Positions 16,206 through 25,008 of a stretch of DNA of 64,000 nt are shown one piece after another. The notes under the pieces are model-generated. The model saw only the letters and a list, made by a program, of their open reading frames with translations. It did no database searches and was not told where the DNA came from. Source of the DNA: Peribacillus cavernae (GTDB lineage: Bacteria > Bacillota > Bacilli > Bacillales > DSM-1321); the NCBI RefSeq assembly GCF_003989135.1, contig NZ_RYZZ01000030.1, positions 107,000-170,999 on the forward strand, written 5' to 3'. The translations under genes and the position numbers were made by a program. Position 1 is the first letter of the stretch, and the number at the start of each line of letters is the position of its first letter.

Positions 16206-17504
16206 TTACTTCCCTATAATCACTTGACTGTCTAGGTCCTTAATTGTTACCCCGGTTGTTTCCCTGCCAAGCCACCAAATCACGATAATAGCTGGTACGT
16301 AAAGGAAGCCAATAACTCCAATGATAAAGCCCAACCCGTAAATGGCTCCTAGCGAACCGACCAAGAATGGTGCAATAGTTGCGACAATGCGCCCAAAAGC
16401 AGTATAAGAGTAAGTAATCCCAGTTCCGCGTATATGAGTCGGAAAAATTTCCGTACCAAACGCAGCCAAACCACTGAAATACCCTTGTGAGAAACCCATG
16501 ACCAATCCGATAAAGATAGCAAAACCAGAAACAGAATCGTTCATTGCAAACAACGGCATTGAGATTACAGAGAGTATGAAATAAATTGTAAATGTGATGC
16601 GCCGGCCAAGCCGATCCGCAATTTCACCGAACAAATAATAACCCAGAAACATAGAAAAGTTGATTGCAGTATACCAATAGGTTAGCGATGTTAGATTTAA
16701 CCCTTTTTCAGTTGCCAGATACGTTGGCAGCCAGGTCATAATTGTGTAATAACCAGTTAACCCAATTGAAGATATGATAAAGAGAAGAAGAAACTGTCTG
16801 ATATATTTAGTAAACAATAGCTTCACAGGTGAGTGATTTAACTCTTCTGCCAGAAGTTGTTTTACTTGATCGCCATTTTCTACGTTAGACTCATTTCGAA
16901 TATTTGCAACTTCTGTGAAATGTTCTGGTTCTTTAAGCAAAAATCTTGAAATCAATAAAAGGGCAGCTGGAATGAAACCTGCTACAAACACACCTCTCCA
17001 GCCGAAAGATGGGTCAATCCATTGGAACAACCAGCTGGCAAGGATGGAACCGATCGGCCAGCCTGCAGCCATAAATGCCAGCGCTCTGCCCCTTGACTTG
17101 GAGGGCCAAACTTCGCTAAGCAGAGCGGCACCTATCGCCCACTCCCCACCAATCGCAAAACCGGCAAAGAAACGAATGACCATTAATGAAGTAAGGTTCC
17201 AGGTAAATGCAGTAAGCAAAGTAAATACCGCGTACATGCTTATGGTAAAATATAAAGCGAATTTTCTCCCTTTGCGATCTGCAATTGGACCCCAAAAGAA
17301 TCCGCCAGTTGCATACCCAATCAAGGTAACGGTTGCTACCAGCGCAGCAGTGCTAATACTAATTCCAAATTCCTCGGACACTGATTTCATTGAAAAAGAG
17401 TATAAACTCATTTCAAATCCGTCTATTACAACACCGGCAAATACGGTAAACAGCACAATAACCAAATAATTCTTACTGTTGATAGAAGCAGCTTGATTTT
17501 CCAT
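16206..17504 (-). CDS. MFS transporter, aromatic/organic acid:proton symporter type
   Basis: Twelve-helix major facilitator of 432 residues. The loop 2-3 signature G-P-I-A-D-R-K-G-R-K is near residue 75, R-F-F-A-G-F-A-I-G-G-E-W-A-I-G follows at helix 4, and the central loop (about 200-235) is charged. A second copy of the loop motif (G-E-I-A-D-R-L-G-R-R) lies near residue 300. The sequence resembles the sugar/aromatic-acid symporter groups that import carboxylates, which fits its place among CoA ligase genes. GGGGGG precedes the ATG. Substrate not determined by sequence. Confidence 0.87.
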   Translation of the reverse strand: MENQAASINSKNYLVIVLFTVFAGVVIDGFEMSLYSFSMKSVSEEFGISISTAALVATVTLIGYATGGFFWGPIADRKGRKFALYFTISMYAVFTLLTAFTWNLTSLMVIRFFAGFAIGGEWAIGAALLSEVWPSKSRGRALAFMAAGWPIGSILASWLFQWIDPSFGWRGVFVAGFIPAALLLISRFLLKEPEHFTEVANIRNESNVENGDQVKQLLAEELNHSPVKLLFTKYIRQFLLLFIISSIGLTGYYTIMTWLPTYLATEKGLNLTSLTYWYTAINFSMFLGYYLFGEIADRLGRRITFTIYFILSVISMPLFAMNDSVSGFAIFIGLVMGFSQGYFSGLAAFGTEIFPTHIRGTGITYSYTAFGRIVATIAPFLVGSLGAIYGLGFIIGVIGFLYVPAIIVIWWLGRETTGVTIKDLDSQVIIGK

Positions 17505-17557
17505 TCATAACCCCCCATTCAATTTTAAAGTTTATAATATTCAGTTAACTATGCCCG

Positions 17558-19078
17558 CTATGATGTTCTTAATAAACGTTTTAGAATTTTACCTGTAGGC
17601 CCTTTTGGAAGTTTCTCACAAATTTCAACAATTTCAGGAATTTTATAATCGGCCACTTTTCCTTTACAAAATTCTACAATCGAATGTTCACTAATGGTTT
17701 TTCCCCTTTTTGGGACTATATAGGCTTTAACTCTTTCACCGAATAATTCATCCGATATTCCGACTACCGCGCATTCGCCTACATTGTCTAGCTGGTACAG
17801 TAAATCTTCTATTTCTGTTGGCGAGATGTTTATGCCGCCTCGTATAATTAAATCTTTGCTTCTTTCTATGAAATAATAGAATCCCTCTTCATCACGGTAA
17901 GCAATATCCCCTGTCTTGAGCCAGCCATCCTGTATTGTTTCTTCAGTAAGCAGCAAGTTTTTATAATACCCAATCATCATACTTGGTGCTTTTAACCAGA
18001 TTTCCCCGGTTTCATCGACACCTGCCTCTCTGCCTTCCTTATTAATCAAACGGATTTCCACTCCTGGAAAGGATTTTCCAAATGAGAGCGGTCTCATTGC
18101 GTTTTTTTCCACATCAAAGGAAGTGATATAAGTAGCTTCTGTCAAACCATAATAATCAATCATGAGTGTCTTGAATGTTCGGTTAAAACGATCCAAAATT
18201 GAGGAGTTTAATGGTGCACCAGCACATACAACAAGTCTTAATGAGGATACATTAAACTTGTCGTACTCCTTAAAGAAATTCATCATCATAATGTACATGG
18301 TGGGAACTCCCCACATCACATTGACACGGTACGTTTCTATCTTTTCGAGGATTGCCTTAGGATGGAATTTTCGCGCGAGAATCAGCGTTCCACCTACAAA
18401 AAGAGTACCCAGTGCAACAATGACAATTCCATAAGCAAACGCTAAAGGCATTGGGTTCAATGTTGTTTCTTCAGGTGTTACTTTCCAATATCCCGATGTT
18501 TGAGAAATGCCCCATTGTAATGCTCTATGTGGTAAAACTACCCCCTTTGGCTGACCCACCGTACCGGAAGTATAAAAAATGACTGCGACATCCTCCTCCT
18601 TTCGATTCATAGAATAAATTGCTTTTTCCGATTTTTCGACCGACGCCCGATAGGATAATGCTGTTTGCGAAAAGTTTTCTAATTCAGAAATAAAACTTTC
18701 CTCCATTAGGAATACTTTTTCAGCTCCGAACGAATTTCCGTGCAGGTTACCCAACAAATCGGTTTCAGCAAATATAAACTTTGGTTCTGAATGATTAAGG
18801 ATATAATTGATTTCACTTTGTCCCAGCTGTGGATTCACTGACACAACAACTCCGCCAGCATGGAGAGTGGCTAAGAACACTTCGATCCACTCTATCCGAT
18901 TGTTGGAGAAAATAGCAACACGGTCATCGGGTTGCAGTCCCATTAGTCGCATCATATAGCTAGCCCGATACACTCTTTCATACAGTTCCTTGTAGGTCAA
19001 CGATTCATTTTGGAAGTGGATTGCGGGTTTATCTGGATATTTTTCGGCCTGTTCCATCATGGCTTTTATTACATTCAT
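17558..19078 (-). CDS. acyl-CoA ligase (AMP-forming), class I adenylate-forming enzyme
   Basis: Activates a carboxylic acid to its CoA thioester using ATP. The P-loop-like F-Y-T-S-G-T-V-G-Q-P-K-G is near residue 170, the D-Y-Y-G-L-T-E-A-T motif near 305, the T-G-D-I-A hinge region near 385 and the catalytic Lys in P-K-G-P-T-G-K-I-L-K at the C-terminus. 506 residues, normal for the family. Its first 50 bases overlap the end of the preceding reductase gene (19029-19078), and GGGAGG precedes the ATG. One of three ligases in the two operons; likely acids are medium-chain or ring carboxylates. Confidence 0.9.
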   Translation of the reverse strand: MNVIKAMMEQAEKYPDKPAIHFQNESLTYKELYERVYRASYMMRLMGLQPDDRVAIFSNNRIEWIEVFLATLHAGGVVVSVNPQLGQSEINYILNHSEPKFIFAETDLLGNLHGNSFGAEKVFLMEESFISELENFSQTALSYRASVEKSEKAIYSMNRKEEDVAVIFYTSGTVGQPKGVVLPHRALQWGISQTSGYWKVTPEETTLNPMPLAFAYGIVIVALGTLFVGGTLILARKFHPKAILEKIETYRVNVMWGVPTMYIMMMNFFKEYDKFNVSSLRLVVCAGAPLNSSILDRFNRTFKTLMIDYYGLTEATYITSFDVEKNAMRPLSFGKSFPGVEIRLINKEGREAGVDETGEIWLKAPSMMIGYYKNLLLTEETIQDGWLKTGDIAYRDEEGFYYFIERSKDLIIRGGINISPTEIEDLLYQLDNVGECAVVGISDELFGERVKAYIVPKRGKTISEHSIVEFCKGKVADYKIPEIVEICEKLPKGPTGKILKRLLRTS

Positions 19079-20951
19079 GGGTTACACCTCCCATAGTAAG
19101 GGCAATATCTGTAGCCTTCTTCACCACATTTGCCAAATCGTCAAACGGATAGGCATCTCCTAGAACATGGACTTCCCCGGAGAAATCTTTGAATTGATTA
19201 ATAGCTGGCTGTATGGAAGGGTAGGAATCTCCTAGAATCACTTGATTATTTCCAGTTAATGCTTCCCATGAGTCTTCACTTTTTAAAATTTCGATTTCCA
19301 CACTGAGTGCAGAAAGCTTTTCTAACAGATATTGTCTGAAAGATGTGCCAACATCATTAGGGAAACGAGATTGCTTCGAAATAATTTTCACCTTTTTCCC
19401 CAAAGAACCTAATAACAGTGCTGTCTCAGCAGTGAGAACGTTTGATCCGACAAGTAAAACTTGGTCTGCTGTTTGCTCCGGCCGTTCAAGGACTTGAATT
19501 GCACTTTGGACATCGATGGCATTACTCTCCTCAGAATGATTGTCTGAATAGGCTACAATAATGTCGTTGAACTCTAAATCTTCTAGTTCTCTTTTGGATG
19601 GTTCGTGCTGGTTAACATGTATCTCTAAACGTTTTAGTTCACCACTGTAAAACGTAATCGCCTCTTCCAATTCGTGGTGTATCGGAACTCTTGCGCGCAA
19701 AGCGGCAAGTCCCCCAAGCGGCTGCGATGTAAAGACCTCAACAGTGTGGCCTCTTTGCTTAAGAATACACGCTGCTGCTAATCCAGGAATTCCTCCTCCC
19801 AAAATTGCGATTTTTCTTTGTTGGATGGCCAGTTCTAATTTTAATTCATACTCTCTTCCTGTAAAGCCGTTAACCGTACAAACGATCTCAGGCGCGCTGG
19901 ACCGCCCGTTACAAATATTGCACCCAATACAAGGAATGATGAACTCTTCCTGGCCGGCTTGAGCTTTTTGTACCCAATCTGGATCTGCAATTAAAGCTCT
20001 GCCTAGTGCCACCAAGTCGGCTTTACTTTCTCCAATGATTTGGTTGGCAGCTTCAGGATGTTTAATTCGACCGACAGCGATAACCGGTATGTTAACGTTT
20101 TGTTTAATTCGGGAAGCAGCCTCAACATACAACCCTTCCGGACTGCCGGACGGAGGTGTTGTACGATAAAAGGAGGCTACCACTCCGGCTGAAACATCTA
20201 TTGCTGCTACTCCAACCTGCTCCAGTCTTTTAGCGATTTCAATAGCTTCCTCAATGGTGATTCCTTTCTCCACATAATCATCAGAACTAATCCTACAAAA
20301 AACCGGAAAGGTATGACCAAGTTGTTCGCGTATGGTTTCAACAATTTCCCGTACAATACGCAGCCTGTTTTCCAGACTTCCTCCATAATTGTCCTTTCGT
20401 TTGTTTGCAAAAGGACTTATAAATTCATGCAATAAGTAACCATGAGCCAGATGTAATTCTACACCTAGGAATCCCGTCTCTTTCGCACGTCTGGCAGCCT
20501 CAGCAAATTCTGCAACAACCCCTTTGATATCAGAGACACTTAGTTCTCTTGGCATCTCTTTAAAGGCAGGACACGGAACAGCTGAAGGAGCTACCACATC
20601 ACCGCTTGCTGCCGCTGCTCGAGTCTGACGGCCGTGATGCATGATTTGCAGTATCGCCTTACTCCCAGACTGATGAATTTGATCTGCCAGGGTACCCAAT
20701 CCTGGGATCAATTCATCCCGGTCCACCATTAATTGATATGGAAAACCTCGGCCATTTTGGCTGACGATCGCGCCTTCCACAATCATTAACCCAACTCCGC
20801 CTTCGGCTCTTGCTTTATAGTATTCTAGTAACCTTGGAGTAACAAAACCATCTTTATCGCAATAATTGGATGTTAAGGGTGACAATACAATACGATTTTT
20901 TAGGTGAATTTCTCCGATTTGAATTTCCTTAAAGAGATAATCATAACTCAT
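19029..20951 (-). CDS. Old-Yellow-Enzyme/FAD reductase of the 2,4-dienoyl-CoA reductase type
   Basis: Three-part iron-sulfur flavoenzyme of 640 residues. Residues 1-330 are the FMN TIM barrel (N-R-I-V-L-S-P near 18, H-G-R-Q near 106, H-L-A-H-G-Y near 170). Four cysteines follow near 345-362 (C-I-G-C-N-I-C then C-T-V-N) that bind 4Fe-4S, although the spacing C-x2-C-x2-C is one shorter than the usual C-x2-C-x3-C. The FAD/NADPH half begins with G-G-G-I-P-G-L near 400, and its second nucleotide site is divergent. It probably reduces a double bond conjugated to a thioester or carbonyl. It overlaps the downstream ligase gene by 50 bases. Confidence 0.87.
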   Translation of the reverse strand: MSYDYLFKEIQIGEIHLKNRIVLSPLTSNYCDKDGFVTPRLLEYYKARAEGGVGLMIVEGAIVSQNGRGFPYQLMVDRDELIPGLGTLADQIHQSGSKAILQIMHHGRQTRAAAASGDVVAPSAVPCPAFKEMPRELSVSDIKGVVAEFAEAARRAKETGFLGVELHLAHGYLLHEFISPFANKRKDNYGGSLENRLRIVREIVETIREQLGHTFPVFCRISSDDYVEKGITIEEAIEIAKRLEQVGVAAIDVSAGVVASFYRTTPPSGSPEGLYVEAASRIKQNVNIPVIAVGRIKHPEAANQIIGESKADLVALGRALIADPDWVQKAQAGQEEFIIPCIGCNICNGRSSAPEIVCTVNGFTGREYELKLELAIQQRKIAILGGGIPGLAAACILKQRGHTVEVFTSQPLGGLAALRARVPIHHELEEAITFYSGELKRLEIHVNQHEPSKRELEDLEFNDIIVAYSDNHSEESNAIDVQSAIQVLERPEQTADQVLLVGSNVLTAETALLLGSLGKKVKIISKQSRFPNDVGTSFRQYLLEKLSALSVEIEILKSEDSWEALTGNNQVILGDSYPSIQPAINQFKDFSGEVHVLGDAYPFDDLANVVKKATDIALTMGGVTHECNKSHDGTGRKISR

Positions 20952-20974
20952 TTACGAATGCCTCCTTTCCAGCC

Positions 20975-22132
20975 CTAATCCAACCGTTTTAACATATTCC
21001 TTGCTATGACCATCCTTTGAATTTGACTCGTTCCATCATAGATTTGTGTAATTTTTGCATCTCTCATCATTCGTTCCACTTGATAGTCACGAATATAACC
21101 GTAACCTCCCAAAATCTGAACGGCTGAGTCCGTAACCCTTCCGGCTACTTCCGAGCAATATGCTTTGGCCATGGACGCCTCCATTGTGAACTCTCTACTT
21201 CCTTCATCGATCAATTTAGCAGACTGATAGAGCAGTAAACGCGCATTTGTGATTTCAGTGAACATATCGACGAGCATAAATTGAATCGCCTGGAAATCGT
21301 AAATGGACTTCCCAAACTGTTTTCTTTCTTGTGCGTATTGGAATGCAATATCGAAAGCTCCCTGTGCGATGCCAAGTGCCTGTGCAGCTGTACTGATTCG
21401 GGTATAATCACAGGCCTCCATACAGATCCTGAACCCCTCTCCTTCTAGCCCAATAAGGTTTTCAGCCGGTATGCGGCAATTTTCAAAGATGAGTTCTGCG
21501 GTACTGGATCCTCGTACGCCCATCTTTTTTTCGGTTTTGCCGACTATTAAGCCAGGAGTGCCTTTTTCCACTAAAAAAGCGCTCATTCCTTTATGCCTTG
21601 CATCAGGGTCTGTTTTAGCGAAGACAGTAATAACGTCTGCTTTGTCACCAGTGGTAATGAATACTTTATTTCCATTCAAAATGTATTCATTTCCGTCCCT
21701 TACAGCGATAGTAGCCATCCCTGCAGCGTCAGAACCAGCATTTGGTTCTGTGATGGCAATTGCTCCCAAAATCTCCCCTGAAGCAATTTGCGGTAGATAC
21801 TTTTGCTTTTGTTCTTCCGATCCGGCTAGAAGCAGCGAAAGTGCTCCATGTGTCTGTGTGAAAAAGACCAATGCTGTAGCCGCACATCCTTTGGCGACTT
21901 CTTCCACGGCCAAAACATAAGCCAATTTACTTCCAGCAGCGCCTCCGTACTCTTCTGGTGTCAGAATGCCGAGAATACCTAAATCCGCTAAGGATCTAAT
22001 CTGTTCCCAGGGAAAACCTTCTTCTTCATCAAGCTTTTGCGCCAATGGAGCTATATGTTTCTTTACAACTGAACGAACACTTCTGCGGAGCATCTTTTCT
22101 TCTTCTGATAGAATCCTATCCCACAATTGCAT
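20975..22132 (-). CDS. acyl-CoA dehydrogenase with Asp in place of the catalytic Glu
   Basis: 385-residue FAD enzyme of the short-chain acyl-CoA dehydrogenase type. It shows I-A-I-T-E-P-N-A-G-S-D near residue 125, N-K-V-F-I-T-T-G near 155, the R-K-Q-F-G-K-S flavin-binding region near 270, I-L-G-G-Y-G-Y near 345 and the final R-M-V-I-A-R-N. At the base position the motif reads I-Y-D-G-T (Asp near 366) rather than Y-E-G-T. Asp at this site also occurs in the operon B dehydrogenase, which fits a family working on ring-bearing acyl-CoAs, but function is inferred. Nine bases separate it from the next crotonase gene, consistent with one transcript. Confidence 0.9.
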   Translation of the reverse strand: MQLWDRILSEEEKMLRRSVRSVVKKHIAPLAQKLDEEEGFPWEQIRSLADLGILGILTPEEYGGAAGSKLAYVLAVEEVAKGCAATALVFFTQTHGALSLLLAGSEEQKQKYLPQIASGEILGAIAITEPNAGSDAAGMATIAVRDGNEYILNGNKVFITTGDKADVITVFAKTDPDARHKGMSAFLVEKGTPGLIVGKTEKKMGVRGSSTAELIFENCRIPAENLIGLEGEGFRICMEACDYTRISTAAQALGIAQGAFDIAFQYAQERKQFGKSIYDFQAIQFMLVDMFTEITNARLLLYQSAKLIDEGSREFTMEASMAKAYCSEVAGRVTDSAVQILGGYGYIRDYQVERMMRDAKITQIYDGTSQIQRMVIARNMLKRLD

Positions 22133-22140
22133 TTTTACTC

Positions 22141-22923
22141 CTACTTTCCTTCAAATATAGGGTTTCTTTTTTCCAGAAAAGCAGCAAAGCCTTCCCGTTT
22201 ATCATTACTGTCAGCCGCAAGTGCATCAAGGTTTGTTTCCAGTGCCAAAGCATTGTCCATAGAAAGATGGGAGCCAACATCAACCGCTTCCATGATCATT
22301 CGAATAGAGACCGGGCTGTTTCTGCAAATGGTTTCTGACCATTGCTCAACTTCAGTTTGCAGAGTATCTCGTGCTGCAACTACGTTGACAATTCTCTCCT
22401 GGTATGCTTCTTCAGCCGAAATCCTTTTTCCAGTCAACAGTAACTCCAACGCTTTTCCTTTACCTGTAATTCTAGGCAACCGCTGTGTTCCGCCGTAACC
22501 CGGGATCATCCCCAGGCGTACTTCCGGCAGTCCGAAAGATGCCGTTTCGGAAGCAATACGGAGACTGCATGCAAGACTTAATTCAAAGCCGCCGCCGAGT
22601 GCGACACCATTAACGACTGCAATCGAGGGTTTCCCGATTGTTTCAAGCCGGCGGAATGTCCGCTGGCCTAAGGAAAGAAAAGCCTTCATTTCCAGGGCAC
22701 TTAATTCAACCAATTCTTTAATGTCTGCCCCTGCGCAAAACGCTTTCTCTCCTTCTCCGGTAATCACCAGTAAACGAATTCCGGGGTCCCTCTCAAATTG
22801 GTCCAATACCAGATTGAACTCTGAAAGCAGTCCATTGTTTAAAGCATTCATTGCCTTTGGACGGTTTAGAACCACCGACAGCACTGACCCTTCCTCCTGT
22901 ACAATCAGATAGCTGTAATTCAT
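22141..22923 (-). CDS. enoyl-CoA hydratase (crotonase), BadK/PaaF-like
   Basis: Adds water to a 2-enoyl-CoA. The oxyanion-hole segment C-A-G-A-D-I-K-E-L is near residue 63, and both catalytic glutamates are present: G-G-G-F-E-L near 112 and F-G-L-P-E-V-R-L-G near 135, followed by G-Y-G-G-T-Q-R-L-P-R. 260 residues, normal length. This is the only crotonase of the three in the window with both hydratase glutamates, so it is the best candidate for the hydration step (BadK role) if the ring pathway is as proposed. The start overlaps the CaiB stop by four bases, and GGGGAGG precedes it. Confidence 0.9.
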   Translation of the reverse strand: MNYSYLIVQEEGSVLSVVLNRPKAMNALNNGLLSEFNLVLDQFERDPGIRLLVITGEGEKAFCAGADIKELVELSALEMKAFLSLGQRTFRRLETIGKPSIAVVNGVALGGGFELSLACSLRIASETASFGLPEVRLGMIPGYGGTQRLPRITGKGKALELLLTGKRISAEEAYQERIVNVVAARDTLQTEVEQWSETICRNSPVSIRMIMEAVDVGSHLSMDNALALETNLDALAADSNDKREGFAAFLEKRNPIFEGK

Positions 22924-24134
22924 TGCCGTACTTCCTCCCCTTTTACAACTCCTGTATCAACTAATTCCGAAAATTCAATGTCCGACATCAGCAATTTTTC
23001 TTTCAAAATTTCAGCTGTGTGTTGTCCTAATAAGGGCGGCGGCAAATACACCTCATTACTGGAGCTTTCTAGTTGCCATGGAACTCCAACAATTTTGACA
23101 TCGCCTGCCACAGGGTGCTGGATCGTTCTGATCATATTTCTGGCGAGTACGTGCGGATCCTTGACAACATCTCCAAGGCTATTAATGGGCGCACATGGCA
23201 CAGAATACTCATTTAATTTTTTCAACCAATACGAAATAGGATACTTGATCAGCTGCTCCTCGACCAGTCGCAGCAATTCAAAACGATTTTCTTTTCTCAG
23301 CGCGTTCGATTGAAAGCGCTTCTCCTCTGCCAATTGGGGCAGACCCACTGCCTGACAAAATCGCTTAAATATCGAGTCTGTGCCTGTAGCTATGATCATA
23401 TCTTCATCGGCAGTCCGAATAGCTTGATAAATGGCGACTACTGAATCGGTCCCACCCGAAGGCTTTGGTTCTATTCCGTCCGCCAAATAACTAGTTATTC
23501 TGGGAGCCATTAAAGCTAGATCCACATCCAGCAGCGAAGTATCAATGAACTCGCCTTTACCGGTTTTCTCTTTTTTTACTAATGAGGAGGCTATGCAAAA
23601 AGCAGCAATAAAGCCTGTGACGATATCGGATATGGCAGTGCCTACACGCTGCGGTCTCCCATTCATTTCTCCGGTGACGCTCATCATGCCAGATGTTGCC
23701 TGAGCAATTAAATCATATCCAGGGCGATCCCTGTATGGCCCTGTTAAGCCAAACCCTGAAAGTGCACAATAAATAATCTTTGAATTTATCTTTTGCATGT
23801 CTTTATACGACAGACCCGATTTATCCAAACTAGATGGTTTTATATTTTCAAGAAAAACATCTGCTTTTTCGACGAGTTGATAGAGAACTTCCCGTCCCTT
23901 TGGGTTAAAAATATCAAGAGCAACACTTTTTTTATTTCGGTTTACACTTAAAAACCAAGCTGACTCACCGTTTATAAAAGGAGGGCCCCAATGGCGACAA
24001 TCATCTCCTGCCCTAGTTTTCTCTACCTTAATCACTTCGGCGCCCATATCGGCCAAAAGCATTGAACAATATGGTCCAGCATACGAAGTGGTTATATCAA
24101 TAACTGTGATTCCCGATAAAGGTCTCTGATCCAT
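22920..24134 (-). CDS. CaiB/BaiF family CoA-transferase (type III)
   Basis: Moves CoA between carboxylic acids through an aspartyl intermediate. The N-terminus L-S-G-I-T-V-I-D-I-T, the A-D-M-G-A-E-V-I-K-V-E segment near residue 35, the N-R-N-K-K-S-V-A-L-D motif near 70 and the catalytic Asp in F-I-D-T-S-L-L-D near 170 are all present. 404 residues from the ATG at 24134, which follows GGGAGG; the frame extends to 24206 without a better start. In this operon it could activate a dicarboxylate or substrate acid without ATP. Confidence 0.9.
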   Translation of the reverse strand: MDQRPLSGITVIDITTSYAGPYCSMLLADMGAEVIKVEKTRAGDDCRHWGPPFINGESAWFLSVNRNKKSVALDIFNPKGREVLYQLVEKADVFLENIKPSSLDKSGLSYKDMQKINSKIIYCALSGFGLTGPYRDRPGYDLIAQATSGMMSVTGEMNGRPQRVGTAISDIVTGFIAAFCIASSLVKKEKTGKGEFIDTSLLDVDLALMAPRITSYLADGIEPKPSGGTDSVVAIYQAIRTADEDMIIATGTDSIFKRFCQAVGLPQLAEEKRFQSNALRKENRFELLRLVEEQLIKYPISYWLKKLNEYSVPCAPINSLGDVVKDPHVLARNMIRTIQHPVAGDVKIVGVPWQLESSSNEVYLPPPLLGQHTAEILKEKLLMSDIEFSELVDTGVVKGEEVRQ

Positions 24135-24216
24135 ATGAACCTCCCTTTCTCCTAATCTATTTGGGGAGAGGGATATAGCCCAGTCCCCCTTGGATTTTTC
24201 CGCCATTTCCTACTGA

Positions 24217-25002
24217 CTATTTTCGAAACTGGTCAAAATTAGGAAGCCTCTTCTCTACAAACGCGGATGTTCCTTCCCTAAACTGTTCTGATTCCCAAAC
24301 AAATTCGAGAAGCGCCCCGCCATGAAGCAGCGAAGAGTAGAGAGCATCGGATTCGTAATTAAGAGAAAGCTTTGCCAATTGAATAGACTGCGGTGCCATC
24401 TCCAGTACCCTGCGAGCATAATTTTCTGCTTCTTCTATCAGCTGTTCATGAGGCACCACTCTGTTCACCAATCCTATCGTCTTAGCTTCCTCAGCAGGGT
24501 ATTGATTACAGAGCATTATCATTTCCCTTGCCATTTTCTCTCCTACAATTCGCGGCAGAAGCTGTGTTCCTCCCCAGAGCGGGCATCCGCCAATTTTTGG
24601 GCCTCCTTGGCCGAAAACCGCCTTATCAGATGCGATGCTCATGTCGCAGAAAATATTCAGTTCATTTCCGCCCCCGATGCAATATCCGTTGACTGCAGCT
24701 ATTACAGGCTGCGGAATTCTGCGCATTAGCATGGCAAGTTCCACCAGCTTGTGATTCCACTGTCGGCCGCTGTCCCGATCAAGACCTTGCAATGCTTTGA
24801 TATCGCCGCCGCAACAGAAGGCCTTGCCGGTTCCCGTGACAATGACAGCACCAATCGTTTTATCCTTTGCTACATCAGAAAAAGCGGTAATCAAATCTTC
24901 AATGGTTTCCCAACGGAATGTGTTCATTACTTTTGGACGGTTTAATGTGATTTGTGCAATCCCATCTTTTTTCTCAAATAAAATATCTGTAAAATTGTTC
25001 AT
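24217..25002 (-). CDS. crotonase-family enzyme, MenB/BadI-like active site
   Basis: 261-residue crotonase. C-C-G-G-D-I-K-A-L forms the oxyanion loop near residue 63 and G-G-G-N-E-L near 112. At the second glutamate position it reads F-G-Q-G-G-P-K-I-G, the pattern of MenB and BadI (ring-forming or ring-cleaving Claisen-type crotonases) rather than hydratases. It is clearly a relative of the BadI-like protein at 34916-35713, but with W-G-G-T-Q instead of the F-G-S-A segment. It may cleave or rearrange a ring beta-oxoacyl-CoA. Preceded by a CoA ligase gene (6-base gap). RBS AAAGGTGA. Confidence 0.85.
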   Translation of the reverse strand: MNNFTDILFEKKDGIAQITLNRPKVMNTFRWETIEDLITAFSDVAKDKTIGAVIVTGTGKAFCCGGDIKALQGLDRDSGRQWNHKLVELAMLMRRIPQPVIAAVNGYCIGGGNELNIFCDMSIASDKAVFGQGGPKIGGCPLWGGTQLLPRIVGEKMAREMIMLCNQYPAEEAKTIGLVNRVVPHEQLIEEAENYARRVLEMAPQSIQLAKLSLNYESDALYSSLLHGGALLEFVWESEQFREGTSAFVEKRLPNFDQFRK

Positions 25003-25008
25003 TACTAA

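Noticed and set aside
16915..17469. A long (184-codon) plus-strand frame opposite the MFS gene
   Set aside because: Complement of a hydrophobic coding region; codon pattern follows the transporter gene on the other strand.
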